Shown: one piece after another, positions 8,698 through 15,305 of the stretch
How the letters are laid out: each line of letters begins with the position of its first letter
Position numbering within the stretch: the stretch's first letter is position 1
Origin: JAVJSD01 sp040219575
Lineage (GTDB): Bacteria > Planctomycetota > Planctomycetia > Pirellulales > Pirellulaceae
Reading direction: 5' to 3'
Length of the DNA stretch: 64,000 nucleotides
Assembly (NCBI GenBank): GCA_040219575.1
Contig: JAVJSD010000030.1
Coordinates: 52,527 to 116,526 of the forward strand
The notes under the pieces: model-generated
What the model saw: the letters and a program-made list of their open reading frames with translations, nothing else
The model's database searches: none
What the model was told of the DNA's origin: nothing
Program-made: the position numbers and the translations under genes

Positions 8698-9834
8698 TCA
8701 GCAACAAACCGAGTCGCCGGCTACCTGGTGGGTGGCGGTGACGTACTCGGGCACGGTGCGGAAGTCGTCGAAGCGGTGGTGGAAAGCCTCGACCACTACC
8801 GGGTCGAAGTGGACGCCGGACTTTTCGTCGATGATCTCGCGCGCCTCCTCGGGCGACTGGGCGGACTTGTAGACCCGCTTCGAGGTCAGCGCGTCGTACA
8901 CGTCGGCGACCGCCACGATCCGCGCCGACAGCGGGATCTCCTCGCCGGCGATTCCCGCCAGATACCCGGCCCCGTCGTACCATTCGTGGTGATAGCGGCA
9001 GATCTCGGCGGCCATCCGCAGGAATTGGCCGCCTCCCGACATCTGCGCCGCGCGTTCCAGCGTCTCGGCGCCGATGCGGACATGCTGCTGCATGATCTCC
9101 CGTTCCTGCTCGGTGAGCGGGCCCGGCTTCTGCAAAATGGCGTCGGGGACGCCCACCTTGCCGATGTCGTGCAGCGGGCTGGAGCGATAGAGCGTATCGA
9201 GGAATTCGGCGTCGATGTCGTGGGCGTAGCGCCCGCGGCGGCCGAGCTGTTCGGCGATCAATTGCGAGTAGCTGCGCATGCGGGAGAGGTGCAGCCCGGT
9301 CTCCGCGTCCCGCGACTCGGCCAGTTGGGCCAGCGCCAGCACGGCGACATCCTGGGTGGCGACGACCTCGGCCGTCCGTTCGATGACCAGCCGCTCCAGG
9401 TGCTCCGAGTACTCGCGGATCCTGCTGTTCGCCTTCCATAGATCGAGATGCGCATTGCGGAGGCGGAACTGCACACGCACTTTCCAACGCAGCTCCTCCG
9501 CGTGGAACGGTTTGGTGATGTAGTCGTCGGTGAAGGCCTTGTAGCCCTCCAGGCGGGAATCGGTCGATTCGCGCGACGACACCATCACCACCTGCGTGAA
9601 CGCGCCGTAGGGGCCCGCTTTAATCCGCCGGCAGGTTTCGTAGCCGTCGATGCCGGGCATCAAGATGTCCAGCAGCACGACGTCTGGCTCGAATTCCGCC
9701 AGTCGCGACAAGCACTGCTCGCCGTTCTCGGCCGTGGCCACCTCGTATTCCGGCGCCAGCGCATCGATCATGAGCTGCCGATTCAGAGGGCTGTCGTCGA
9801 CAACCAGGACGCGTTGTTGTTGGGTCTGCACCAT
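8698..9834 (-). CDS. HD-GYP response regulator (c-di-GMP phosphodiesterase)
   Basis: A 378-residue protein with an N-terminal receiver domain (VLVVDDSPLNRQ, LLDILMPGIDGYE, ITKPFHAEE) and a C-terminal HD-GYP domain. The metal-binding HD is in SSPLHDIGKVGVPDAIL, and the later motif is RYHHEWYDGAGYLAG. The classical HHE-DG-GYP signature is therefore GYL here rather than GYP. HD-GYP enzymes hydrolyse cyclic-di-GMP to pGpG or GMP, and here phosphorylation of the receiver would control this. The ATG at 9834 is preferred over a GTG at 9843. The next minus-strand gene upstream encodes a GGDEF protein, so the pair could set c-di-GMP levels in opposite directions. Confidence 0.9.
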   Translation of the reverse strand: MVQTQQQRVLVVDDSPLNRQLMIDALAPEYEVATAENGEQCLSRLAEFEPDVVLLDILMPGIDGYETCRRIKAGPYGAFTQVVMVSSRESTDSRLEGYKAFTDDYITKPFHAEELRWKVRVQFRLRNAHLDLWKANSRIREYSEHLERLVIERTAEVVATQDVAVLALAQLAESRDAETGLHLSRMRSYSQLIAEQLGRRGRYAHDIDAEFLDTLYRSSPLHDIGKVGVPDAILQKPGPLTEQEREIMQQHVRIGAETLERAAQMSGGGQFLRMAAEICRYHHEWYDGAGYLAGIAGEEIPLSARIVAVADVYDALTSKRVYKSAQSPEEAREIIDEKSGVHFDPVVVEAFHHRFDDFRTVPEYVTATHQVAGDSVCC

Positions 9835-9903
9835 GGATCTCACTGGGGACTTGTTTTTTGGGCTTGCGGCATGACCGCTACAGCGATTCGACGCCGCGGC
9901 GGT

Positions 9904-11535
9904 TCAAAACGGAAGCATCTCTCCCTCGCGCTGCATGCGGCCCTCGGAGGACAACAGTTCTTCGATCAGCTCCTGCATCGTCGTGGCGCGCGACAACAGC
10001 TCCGCCAGGCGGGCGTCGTCTTGGGTCGCATCGTGATCGAGGGCGTCGCGCAAGCTCATCGCTTGCGCGACGAGAAGCTCGGCCCGGGCGACGACGTCGC
10101 GTTGGCCGTCGCCCTGGCGACGTGCGAAAGGCCGACCGGAGCAATCTCCCTGCGGTTCGCCTCCGCTGACGGTTCGAAACCGCTCCAGGTACCAGCGCAG
10201 CAACCCGACGGTGCTGAGGATGCCCGTCGGCTTCTGATCGCAGGTGACCACCACCGTTTGCACCGGGACGCGGCGCATGAACTCGAGGACCTGCCGCAGC
10301 GGCGTCTGCTCGTCGTAGGTGATGACATTTCTCTGGACGATGTCCGCGACCACCAACTGCGAACCGAAGTCGCCGGTCGCCAGATTGAGCACATCGCGGT
10401 TGGTGATGATGCCCAGCAGGCGGCCGGCTTCGTCGGCGACCGGCGCTCCCGAGATGCGAAACCGCAGCAGGTACTCCGCCGCATCGAGGACGGGGCAGTC
10501 GGGGCCGAGGCTGTGGACGATGGGAATCATGGCGTCGCGGGCCAACAGGCCTTGGGGGAAGGACGCGCCGCCGCCGTCCGGGGCATGCGGCGATTTTTGA
10601 AACTCGCGGAGTGAAACCACCCGGTTGCGTCCCGTGTCCTTGGCGTGCAGCAGACATTCGTCGGCCGCCTTGACCAGGTCCGTCGCCGCCTCCATGGATC
10701 CGGCGATTTCGGCCACGCCGCAGCTCGCCGTGACGTGCAAGCGGGCGGCCGGCGCCATCGTCGACTCGCTCAACCGGGCGAGGAGCCCCTCGGCCCAAGC
10801 GGCGGCGTCCGTCTCGCCGGTCTCGGGCAGCAGGATGCAGAATTCCTCGCCCCCATATCGGCAGACATAGTCTTCGTCGCGAACCGCGTCTTCGAGCAGC
10901 CGGGCGAAGCGTCGCAGCACGTCGTCGCCTGCCGCATGGCCGTAGACGTCGTTGACTTGCTTGAAGTAGTCGATATCCAGCATCACGCAAGACAGGGAGC
11001 GACGATGGCGCAGGGCTTGATGCCACTCTCTCTCCAGCACGACCTCGAAAGTCCGCCGCGAGGGCAGATCGGTCAGCGCGTCGGCGCCGGCGAGTCGGGC
11101 GAGCTTCGCTTCTCGCCGCAGGACGCGCGCCCCGGCGTTGATACGAGCCAACAACTCCAGCGTCTGGACGGGCTTGGTGATGAAATCGTCGGCGCCCGCC
11201 GCCAAGGCCGCGGCCACGTCCTGCTGCTCGTGGCGGACGGACAGGAAGATCACGTAGACATACGATTCAAGGTTGAGTTCGCGCACGCGGCGGGCCAGAT
11301 CAAGGCCGCTCAGCGACGGCATTTCCCAGTCGGTGAGCAGAAAACTGGGGGGTTCTTCTTCGATCCAACGCAAAGCTTCCTGGCTGCAAACGGTCGAACG
11401 CACCTCGAAAGCATGCGCCTTGAGCAGCTGCGACAGAATGCGACACTGAGCGGGGTCGTCGTCGACGACGATAACTTTCTGCTGCGCGGATTCCGTCAGA
11501 CTCTGGGCTGGTTTGGTGGATTGCTCGATGCGCAT
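9904..11535 (-). CDS. REC-GGDEF-CBS diguanylate cyclase
   Basis: A 543-residue response regulator. Residues ~20-140 are a receiver domain (VIVVDDDPAQCR, LLTDWEMPSLSG, ITKPVQTLE). Residues ~150-320 are a GGDEF domain with active-site RYGGEEFCIL. An intact inhibitory I-site, RDED, lies five residues before GGEEF, so product inhibition by c-di-GMP is expected. Residues ~325-450 form two CBS motifs (SGAPVADEAGRLLGIITNRD and the later QTVVVTCDQKPTGILS), which usually bind adenine nucleotides and could couple cyclase activity to energy state. A C-terminal helical region follows. The gene lies 69 bases upstream of the HD-GYP gene on the same strand. An 18-bp palindrome sits 38 bases before the start. 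Confidence 0.92.
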   Translation of the reverse strand: MRIEQSTKPAQSLTESAQQKVIVVDDDPAQCRILSQLLKAHAFEVRSTVCSQEALRWIEEEPPSFLLTDWEMPSLSGLDLARRVRELNLESYVYVIFLSVRHEQQDVAAALAAGADDFITKPVQTLELLARINAGARVLRREAKLARLAGADALTDLPSRRTFEVVLEREWHQALRHRRSLSCVMLDIDYFKQVNDVYGHAAGDDVLRRFARLLEDAVRDEDYVCRYGGEEFCILLPETGETDAAAWAEGLLARLSESTMAPAARLHVTASCGVAEIAGSMEAATDLVKAADECLLHAKDTGRNRVVSLREFQKSPHAPDGGGASFPQGLLARDAMIPIVHSLGPDCPVLDAAEYLLRFRISGAPVADEAGRLLGIITNRDVLNLATGDFGSQLVVADIVQRNVITYDEQTPLRQVLEFMRRVPVQTVVVTCDQKPTGILSTVGLLRWYLERFRTVSGGEPQGDCSGRPFARRQGDGQRDVVARAELLVAQAMSLRDALDHDATQDDARLAELLSRATTMQELIEELLSSEGRMQREGEMLPF

Positions 11536-11573
11536 AACCGCAGGGGCCTGTTTCTCGTGACCGACTTCCCCCC

Positions 11574-11591
11574 TGTAGTAGGTTTACTACA
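11574..11591. promoter_or_regulatory. Palindromic operator upstream of the GGDEF gene
   Basis: TGTAGTA-GGTT-TACTACA is a perfect 7+4+7 dyad, 38 bases upstream of the diguanylate cyclase start (11535, minus strand). TGTAGTA and TACTACA half-sites recall BlaI/MecI-type operators, but their order here is reversed compared with the textbook TACTACA-N2-TGTAGTA. No such regulator is encoded in the window. A site in this position would most simply control the GGDEF/HD-GYP pair. Confidence 0.45.
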
Positions 11592-11720
11592 TGCCGGCGA
11601 AGAGACGCGGATGGCTCGGCGGCCGGTGTGCGTTTTTGGAAAGCTGCCGGTCGATCGCAGCGATTAGGAGCCATGCGCGCAATATGCGGCCTGCCGACCC
11701 GGCAAGAGCGCGCGGGGCGG

Positions 11721-12128
11721 CTACAGGCGAAAACGCTCGTCGTAGCCCTCGAAGATCAACTCCGTGGCCCGGCCGATGGCCTCTTTCCACTGCTGGGCGA
11801 GTCCGTCGTTCCAGTCCTCGCCGTGAAACGACTTGAGGGCCGTGAGCATGGCGTCGGCCCATTGCGGATAGAGGTCTCGCGGGATGTTCCACTCGTGGTG
11901 CCGTGTGCCGAGGTACTGCAGATACTGCTCGGTGGCCTTGAACGGCTCGTAGTAGTAGCGCTCGATGATGATCAGCGCCATGGTGAGCAAGACGGCCTGT
12001 CGCTTGAGATTGACGTCGTCAAAATACGGCTTCACGTGCGGGTAGGCCTCGAAGAAGCCCTGGTAGAAGGCCTCGCCAAAGGCGTCCTTCGAACGAAGAA
12101 TCTGCTCGAGGCTCTGGTGGATGTTCAA
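11721..12128 (-). CDS. Single-domain haemoglobin
   Basis: A 135-residue all-helical globin of the single-domain, flavohaemoglobin-related class. Recognisable stretches are SKDAFGEAFYQGFFEAYPHV, LKRQAVLLTMALIIIERYYY, EQYLQYLGTRHHEWNI and LYPQWADAMLTAL. The adjacent histidines at residues 77-78 (LGTRHH) are the likely proximal haem ligand region. There is no reductase domain, so electrons must come from elsewhere. Such globins bind O2 and NO. A TATAAT at 12218-12223 on the minus strand gives a leader of about 80 bases. Nearby hemerythrin genes fit a shared role in gas or nitrosative stress, which is inference. Confidence 0.88.
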   Translation of the reverse strand: MNIHQSLEQILRSKDAFGEAFYQGFFEAYPHVKPYFDDVNLKRQAVLLTMALIIIERYYYEPFKATEQYLQYLGTRHHEWNIPRDLYPQWADAMLTALKSFHGEDWNDGLAQQWKEAIGRATELIFEGYDERFRL

Positions 12129-12217
12129 GGCCTTCTCCCACGGTGCGAGAACACGCCGCCGCCGACGCGCGACGTGGCAGCAAATCCTCCGCGGCGCCGC
12201 GCGCGACGCCGACCTGG

Positions 12218-12223
12218 ATTATA
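12218..12223 (-). promoter_or_regulatory. Candidate -10 box for the globin gene
   Basis: TATAAT is read on the minus strand, immediately downstream of the terminator of the preceding lipoprotein gene and ~90 bases before the globin start. The expected -35 position has only a poor match. Confidence 0.35.
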
Positions 12224-12225
12224 GC

Positions 12226-12262
12226 GAAAACGGCGGCCCAAACATCCGGTTCAGGCCGCCGT
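12226..12262 (-). terminator. Rho-independent terminator of the lipoprotein gene
   Basis: Read on the minus strand, a perfect 9-bp stem (ACGGCGGCC with GGCCGCCGT) around a 15-base loop is followed by TTTTC. It lies 35 bases past the stop codon of the lipoprotein gene (12297), so it should end that transcript and separate it from the globin gene. Confidence 0.6.
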
Positions 12263-12296
12263 CGAAAATCCATTGCGCCGCGACGAATCGTGCGTC

Positions 12297-13247
12297 TCAC
12301 TCGAAGACGACCGGCTTGACCTTCACGTCGCCCCAGTCGATATCGCCCTTGGAAGTGTCGATCTCGACGCGTCCCTTGTTCCAATTTTCGTCCTTGCCGC
12401 CCACGTTCACGCTGTCGACGAATCCCGACTTCTCCTGGTAGACCTGCATCGTCCATTTGCCGGCGGGCAGATCCTTGATTTCGAAATCGCCGTTCTCGTC
12501 GCTGACGGCCATGTAGGGGTTCTCGCGAACCACCAGGCGGGCGCTCATCCAGGGGTGGATCGAGCAACTCACGTTCGCCGGCAGGTTCTCTTCCGCGGTG
12601 AAGTGATTCTTGTAGGCGTCTTCCTTGCTATTCGCGGGGACGCTCGGATTGATGGATTGGTTATCGAAACAATCGATCTTCGTATTGTGGCCGACCGGGT
12701 CGTCGTTGCCGATGATGAAGCTCTGCGTGGTTCGCAGCAGGCAGATGTGCGGCTCGAAGCGGCAGTTCTTGTTGTCGAGCAACACCTCCGCCGCGGCCGA
12801 CTCTTCGTACGAGGGGGCGATCGGCGGCTGGTCGTCGCCGCGGCGGACGTCGAGAAAGACAATGACGTTTTTGATGCCGCCGTTCTCGGAGTTGACCAAC
12901 AGTTCTTCGTTGACCAGCATGTGCTTGCCGCAGAAATCGACGTCCTTGGTCACATCGATTTTCGCCGGCGTCGGCGCCTCGCCGTCGTAGACAAAACGGC
13001 CCTTCAGCGTCGCCCACTCGACGGCGGCGCCGCTGGGCGCCCCGTCGTCCGTAGCGGCCGGCGCGCTGTCAGCATCGCCTCCGGCGCCATCGTCGGACAT
13101 GGGGCCGTCGTCATCGGTTGTACCGTCGCTTACCGTATCGTCTCCGCCGCCCCCATTGTCCGCCGCCGGACTACAGCCCAACGCGAACACCGCGAAGAGC
13201 GCCAGCGGAACTGCGGTAAGCCACATGATTCGAAGTTTTGTGCTCAT
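12297..13247 (-). CDS. Cupredoxin-like lipoprotein
   Basis: A 316-residue exported lipoprotein. The N-terminus has a basic start, a hydrophobic core and a lipobox-like FALGC at residues ~21-25. A long Asp/Gly/Ala-rich acidic linker follows, then the folded domain. The core resembles planctomycete proteins related to methylamine-utilisation and cupredoxin domains: a beta domain with FCGKHML, FEPHICLL, then GHNTK and a CSIHPWMSARLVV motif. In that motif Cys, His and Met are spaced like type-1 copper ligands. The C-terminal NGDFEIKDLPAGKWTMQVY is typical of carboxypeptidase-regulatory-like beta sandwiches. Copper binding is plausible but unproven. A good terminator follows the gene. Confidence 0.75.
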   Translation of the reverse strand: MSTKLRIMWLTAVPLALFAVFALGCSPAADNGGGGDDTVSDGTTDDDGPMSDDGAGGDADSAPAATDDGAPSGAAVEWATLKGRFVYDGEAPTPAKIDVTKDVDFCGKHMLVNEELLVNSENGGIKNVIVFLDVRRGDDQPPIAPSYEESAAAEVLLDNKNCRFEPHICLLRTTQSFIIGNDDPVGHNTKIDCFDNQSINPSVPANSKEDAYKNHFTAEENLPANVSCSIHPWMSARLVVRENPYMAVSDENGDFEIKDLPAGKWTMQVYQEKSGFVDSVNVGGKDENWNKGRVEIDTSKGDIDWGDVKVKPVVFE

Positions 13248-13731
13248 CGTCTCTTCAACTCCTTGTCAGTTCTTTGGTGTGAAAAATACCGTTCTCGACC
13301 GCCATGGCCTGCGCAAGGTGCAGTTCGATTCGTCCAATCGAACAAATTGGAAAGGATTGTGTGGACACTGCGCTGACCAGTTCGCTTTCCACGAAATCAC
13401 AAACGATGCTTCCCGTATGGTCACCGGTTCCCAAGTCGTTGCAAGGGGGTGCATCGTGGGAAAGCACTTCCAAGGGAGGGTTTCGCCGTGCAACGCCCGG
13501 CCGCCCTCACCGCGATCGCCGGTGCTTGGGTGTGGTTCCGCCTCGAATACAACGCACGTACAAAGGTTGAGGCGCCCCCAGGCTTCCAAGTGTTCACGCT
13601 TTTCAAAAACCTGGCGAATTCCACGACGACAAAAGGACGCACTCGCGCCCTGGGCGGAGTCGGGCGCGCGCCGGCGTCACGCTGTCGCGCGTAATCGCGC
13701 GCCTCACGGCGAACGTCGCGTTGTTCGAAGC
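13248..13731. other. Intergenic region between hemerythrin and lipoprotein genes
   Basis: These 484 bases have lower GC than the flanks and several short ORFs on both strands, none with convincing composition. The region must hold the promoter of the lipoprotein gene (minus strand). The one clear structure is the inverted repeat at 13323-13343. Confidence 0.5.
13323..13343. promoter_or_regulatory. Inverted repeat upstream of the lipoprotein gene
   Basis: GTTCGATT-CGTCC-AATCGAAC has perfect 8-base arms around 5 bases, 76 bases upstream of the lipoprotein start. Arm length and spacing fit a dimeric regulator site, though a transcript hairpin is also possible. The regulator is unknown. Confidence 0.4.
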
Positions 13732-14178
13732 CTAGTCCTTGGCCCCGATGTCTTGCGAGTAGGCCTCCTGCATCAGCTCGTGTTCGCCCGACTCGTGCGC
13801 CGCGAAGTTCTCCATAAACTTGGCGAACAAGCGGTCGCAGTCGTCTCGCCAGACTTCTTCCGATTCGTGCGACAGGACTCGACGGCGCATCTGGTCGAGG
13901 AGCGACAGGAACTGGGCGTGCTCGTGCTCCAACTCGGTGATGCGATCGGAGTAATGCGGGACCGCCTCCCTCAGGCCGTGGAAAAAACCCCCTGATTCCT
14001 CGTGCTCGAAATGCGAGACTAACTGGCGCCGGGCGTCCTCAAGCAATTCGGACAGTTGCTTTGCGGTCGCTCGTCTGGCGGCCAACGACGCCGCCAGTTC
14101 ACGGAGCATCTCCCGCAGATGGGCGTGCTCGTCGAACAGGTTCGGGGGATCGTTGTGAGGGGTAGAGGTCGGCGTCAT
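13732..14178 (-). CDS. Hemerythrin-like HHE domain protein
   Basis: A 148-residue helical protein with metal-ligand histidines spread as expected for a four-helix hemerythrin bundle: the DEHAHLREML region near residue 18, SHFEHEESGGFF (~55), ELEHEHAQFL (~83) and AAHESGEHELM (~131). Such proteins carry a non-haem di-iron centre and bind O2 or buffer NO and iron. There is no signal peptide. A second hemerythrin-type gene lies divergently 300 bases away, so both may share a control region. Confidence 0.85.
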   Translation of the reverse strand: MTPTSTPHNDPPNLFDEHAHLREMLRELAASLAARRATAKQLSELLEDARRQLVSHFEHEESGGFFHGLREAVPHYSDRITELEHEHAQFLSLLDQMRRRVLSHESEEVWRDDCDRLFAKFMENFAAHESGEHELMQEAYSQDIGAKD

Positions 14179-14383
14179 GGGGAATTCCTCTCGAGGGGCG
14201 GAAACTCTGCCCGCCGCTGGCGGCGGACGTCGACAGTTTTTGCGGTTGGCTCTCGTGGGCCCGCCTGGGGAGCGCCTGTCGCAGTGGAACCGGTAGCAAT
14301 TCTCGGGCCCAAGCCTGGCGTCCTGGTGCGTGGGTGCGGCGTTTCCGTCGAGCCCAGGTTTTCAAATAAGGGATATACGGACC

Positions 14384-14411
14384 TTGACATCCACAAATGG
14401 GAAGTTAAATT
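14384..14411 (+). promoter_or_regulatory. Sigma-70-like promoter for the RIC-type gene
   Basis: TTGACA at 14384-14389 and TAAATT at 14406-14411 are separated by 16 bases, upstream of the gene starting at 14477. The surrounding AT-rich patch contrasts with the GC-rich region to its left. I looked for FNR/NnrR or NsrR-type dyads and saw no convincing one. Confidence 0.4.
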
Positions 14412-14476
14412 GATGGCAGAGGTGAGGCGCCACGGATCGTTTCCACTTCCTCCTCGACGCAGCAAGGAACTTCGCC

Positions 14477-15070
14477 ATGTCGAGCAGCGCGTCGTTGCCC
14501 ACCCTGCCGCTGTTCCGGATGCATGCGGCCAGCGTATCCACTCACGATCGGGGCGATCCAGGCGACGCCTCGGTCATCGCGCCGTCGTTGGCCAAGTTGA
14601 TCGATCGCATCGTCCAAACGCATCACGGCTTTCTTCGCCGGGAATTGCCGCGCACGCAGAACCTCCTCGGCCGCGTCTCCGTCGAGCAGGGAGCGAGGCA
14701 TCCGGAACTCGATGAAACCGCGCGTGTGTTCGCCGCCTTGCGTGCCGAATTGACGGCCCAACTCGCCAAGGAAGAGCAAATCCTGTTTCCCGCGATCAAG
14801 CGACTCGAGGCGCCGTCGGACGATCGCGTCGAAATCGCCGCGGGACTGACCGACGTGCTGTGGGTGTTCGAGACCGAGCACCGTCGCGCCATCGAAGCAC
14901 TTTCCCGGTTGCGGTGGCTCACGGCAGGCTACGTCACGCCCGGCGACGGCGACGCGCTCTATGCCCGACTCATGTCGCAACTGTCGGAGTTGGAAGCCGA
15001 CCTCCACGTGCACATCGATACGGAATGCAATCTGCTGTTTCCGACAGCCCGCCGCCTCGCCGAGAAATGA
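14477..15070 (+). CDS. Hemerythrin-like protein of the RIC (iron-sulfur repair) type
   Basis: A 197-residue protein with a hemerythrin fold similar to the C-terminal domain of the YtfE/ScdA (RIC) family. Candidate di-iron ligands are in VQTHHGFLRREL (~50), LAKEEQILFPAIKRL (~99), FETEHRRAIEAL (~132) and LHVHIDTECNLLFPTARRL (~180). RIC proteins help repair iron-sulfur clusters after oxidative or nitrosative damage. The N-terminal DUF542 domain with its conserved Cys-rich motif, present in classical ScdA, is missing here. The start ATG at 14477 follows AAGGA at 14464-14468. The gene is divergent from the other hemerythrin gene. Confidence 0.78.
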   Translation: MSSSASLPTLPLFRMHAASVSTHDRGDPGDASVIAPSLAKLIDRIVQTHHGFLRRELPRTQNLLGRVSVEQGARHPELDETARVFAALRAELTAQLAKEEQILFPAIKRLEAPSDDRVEIAAGLTDVLWVFETEHRRAIEALSRLRWLTAGYVTPGDGDALYARLMSQLSELEADLHVHIDTECNLLFPTARRLAEK

Positions 15071-15077
15071 GCATGCG

Positions 15078-15150
15078 GTAGCAGAAGTCGTGAGGCTTCT
15101 AAAAGCTCAAACGATGAAGCCGATTCCCGAGCTCTCACGCGTTCGGCTGC
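15078..15150. repeat. Twin-hairpin intergenic element, copy a
   Basis: First hairpin AGAAGTC-GTGA-GGCTTCT, second CGAGCTC-TCAC-GCGTTCG (imperfect stem). The loops are reverse complements. It lies 7 bases after the stop codon of the RIC-type gene. Confidence 0.6.
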
Positions 15151-15255
15151 CTGAAAATCAAGCCCGGACGCGGCACGGGTGCGTTCGACGGTGATGAATG
15201 GTCTCCCGCGTAACCCACCGGCCGATCTGGTCTTGTCTCTTTCGGCGGATTCTTC

Positions 15256-15279
15256 GATAGTAAACGTCTGTCTACTATC
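15256..15279. promoter_or_regulatory. Inverted repeat upstream of the helicase
   Basis: GATAGTA-N10-TACTATC, perfect 7-base arms, 26 bases before the helicase start. The AGTA/TACT core resembles the palindrome upstream of the GGDEF gene at 11574, but the spacing differs. Candidate operator. Confidence 0.4.
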
Positions 15280-15305
15280 AGCCGTCTTCGCCGCGGAGTG
15301 CCGAC

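Noticed and set aside
14179..14476. Possible FNR/NsrR-type operator between the hemerythrin genes
   Set aside because: TTGACATCCACAAA only partly resembles such sites and lacks a clear dyad; it is better read as a -35 region.
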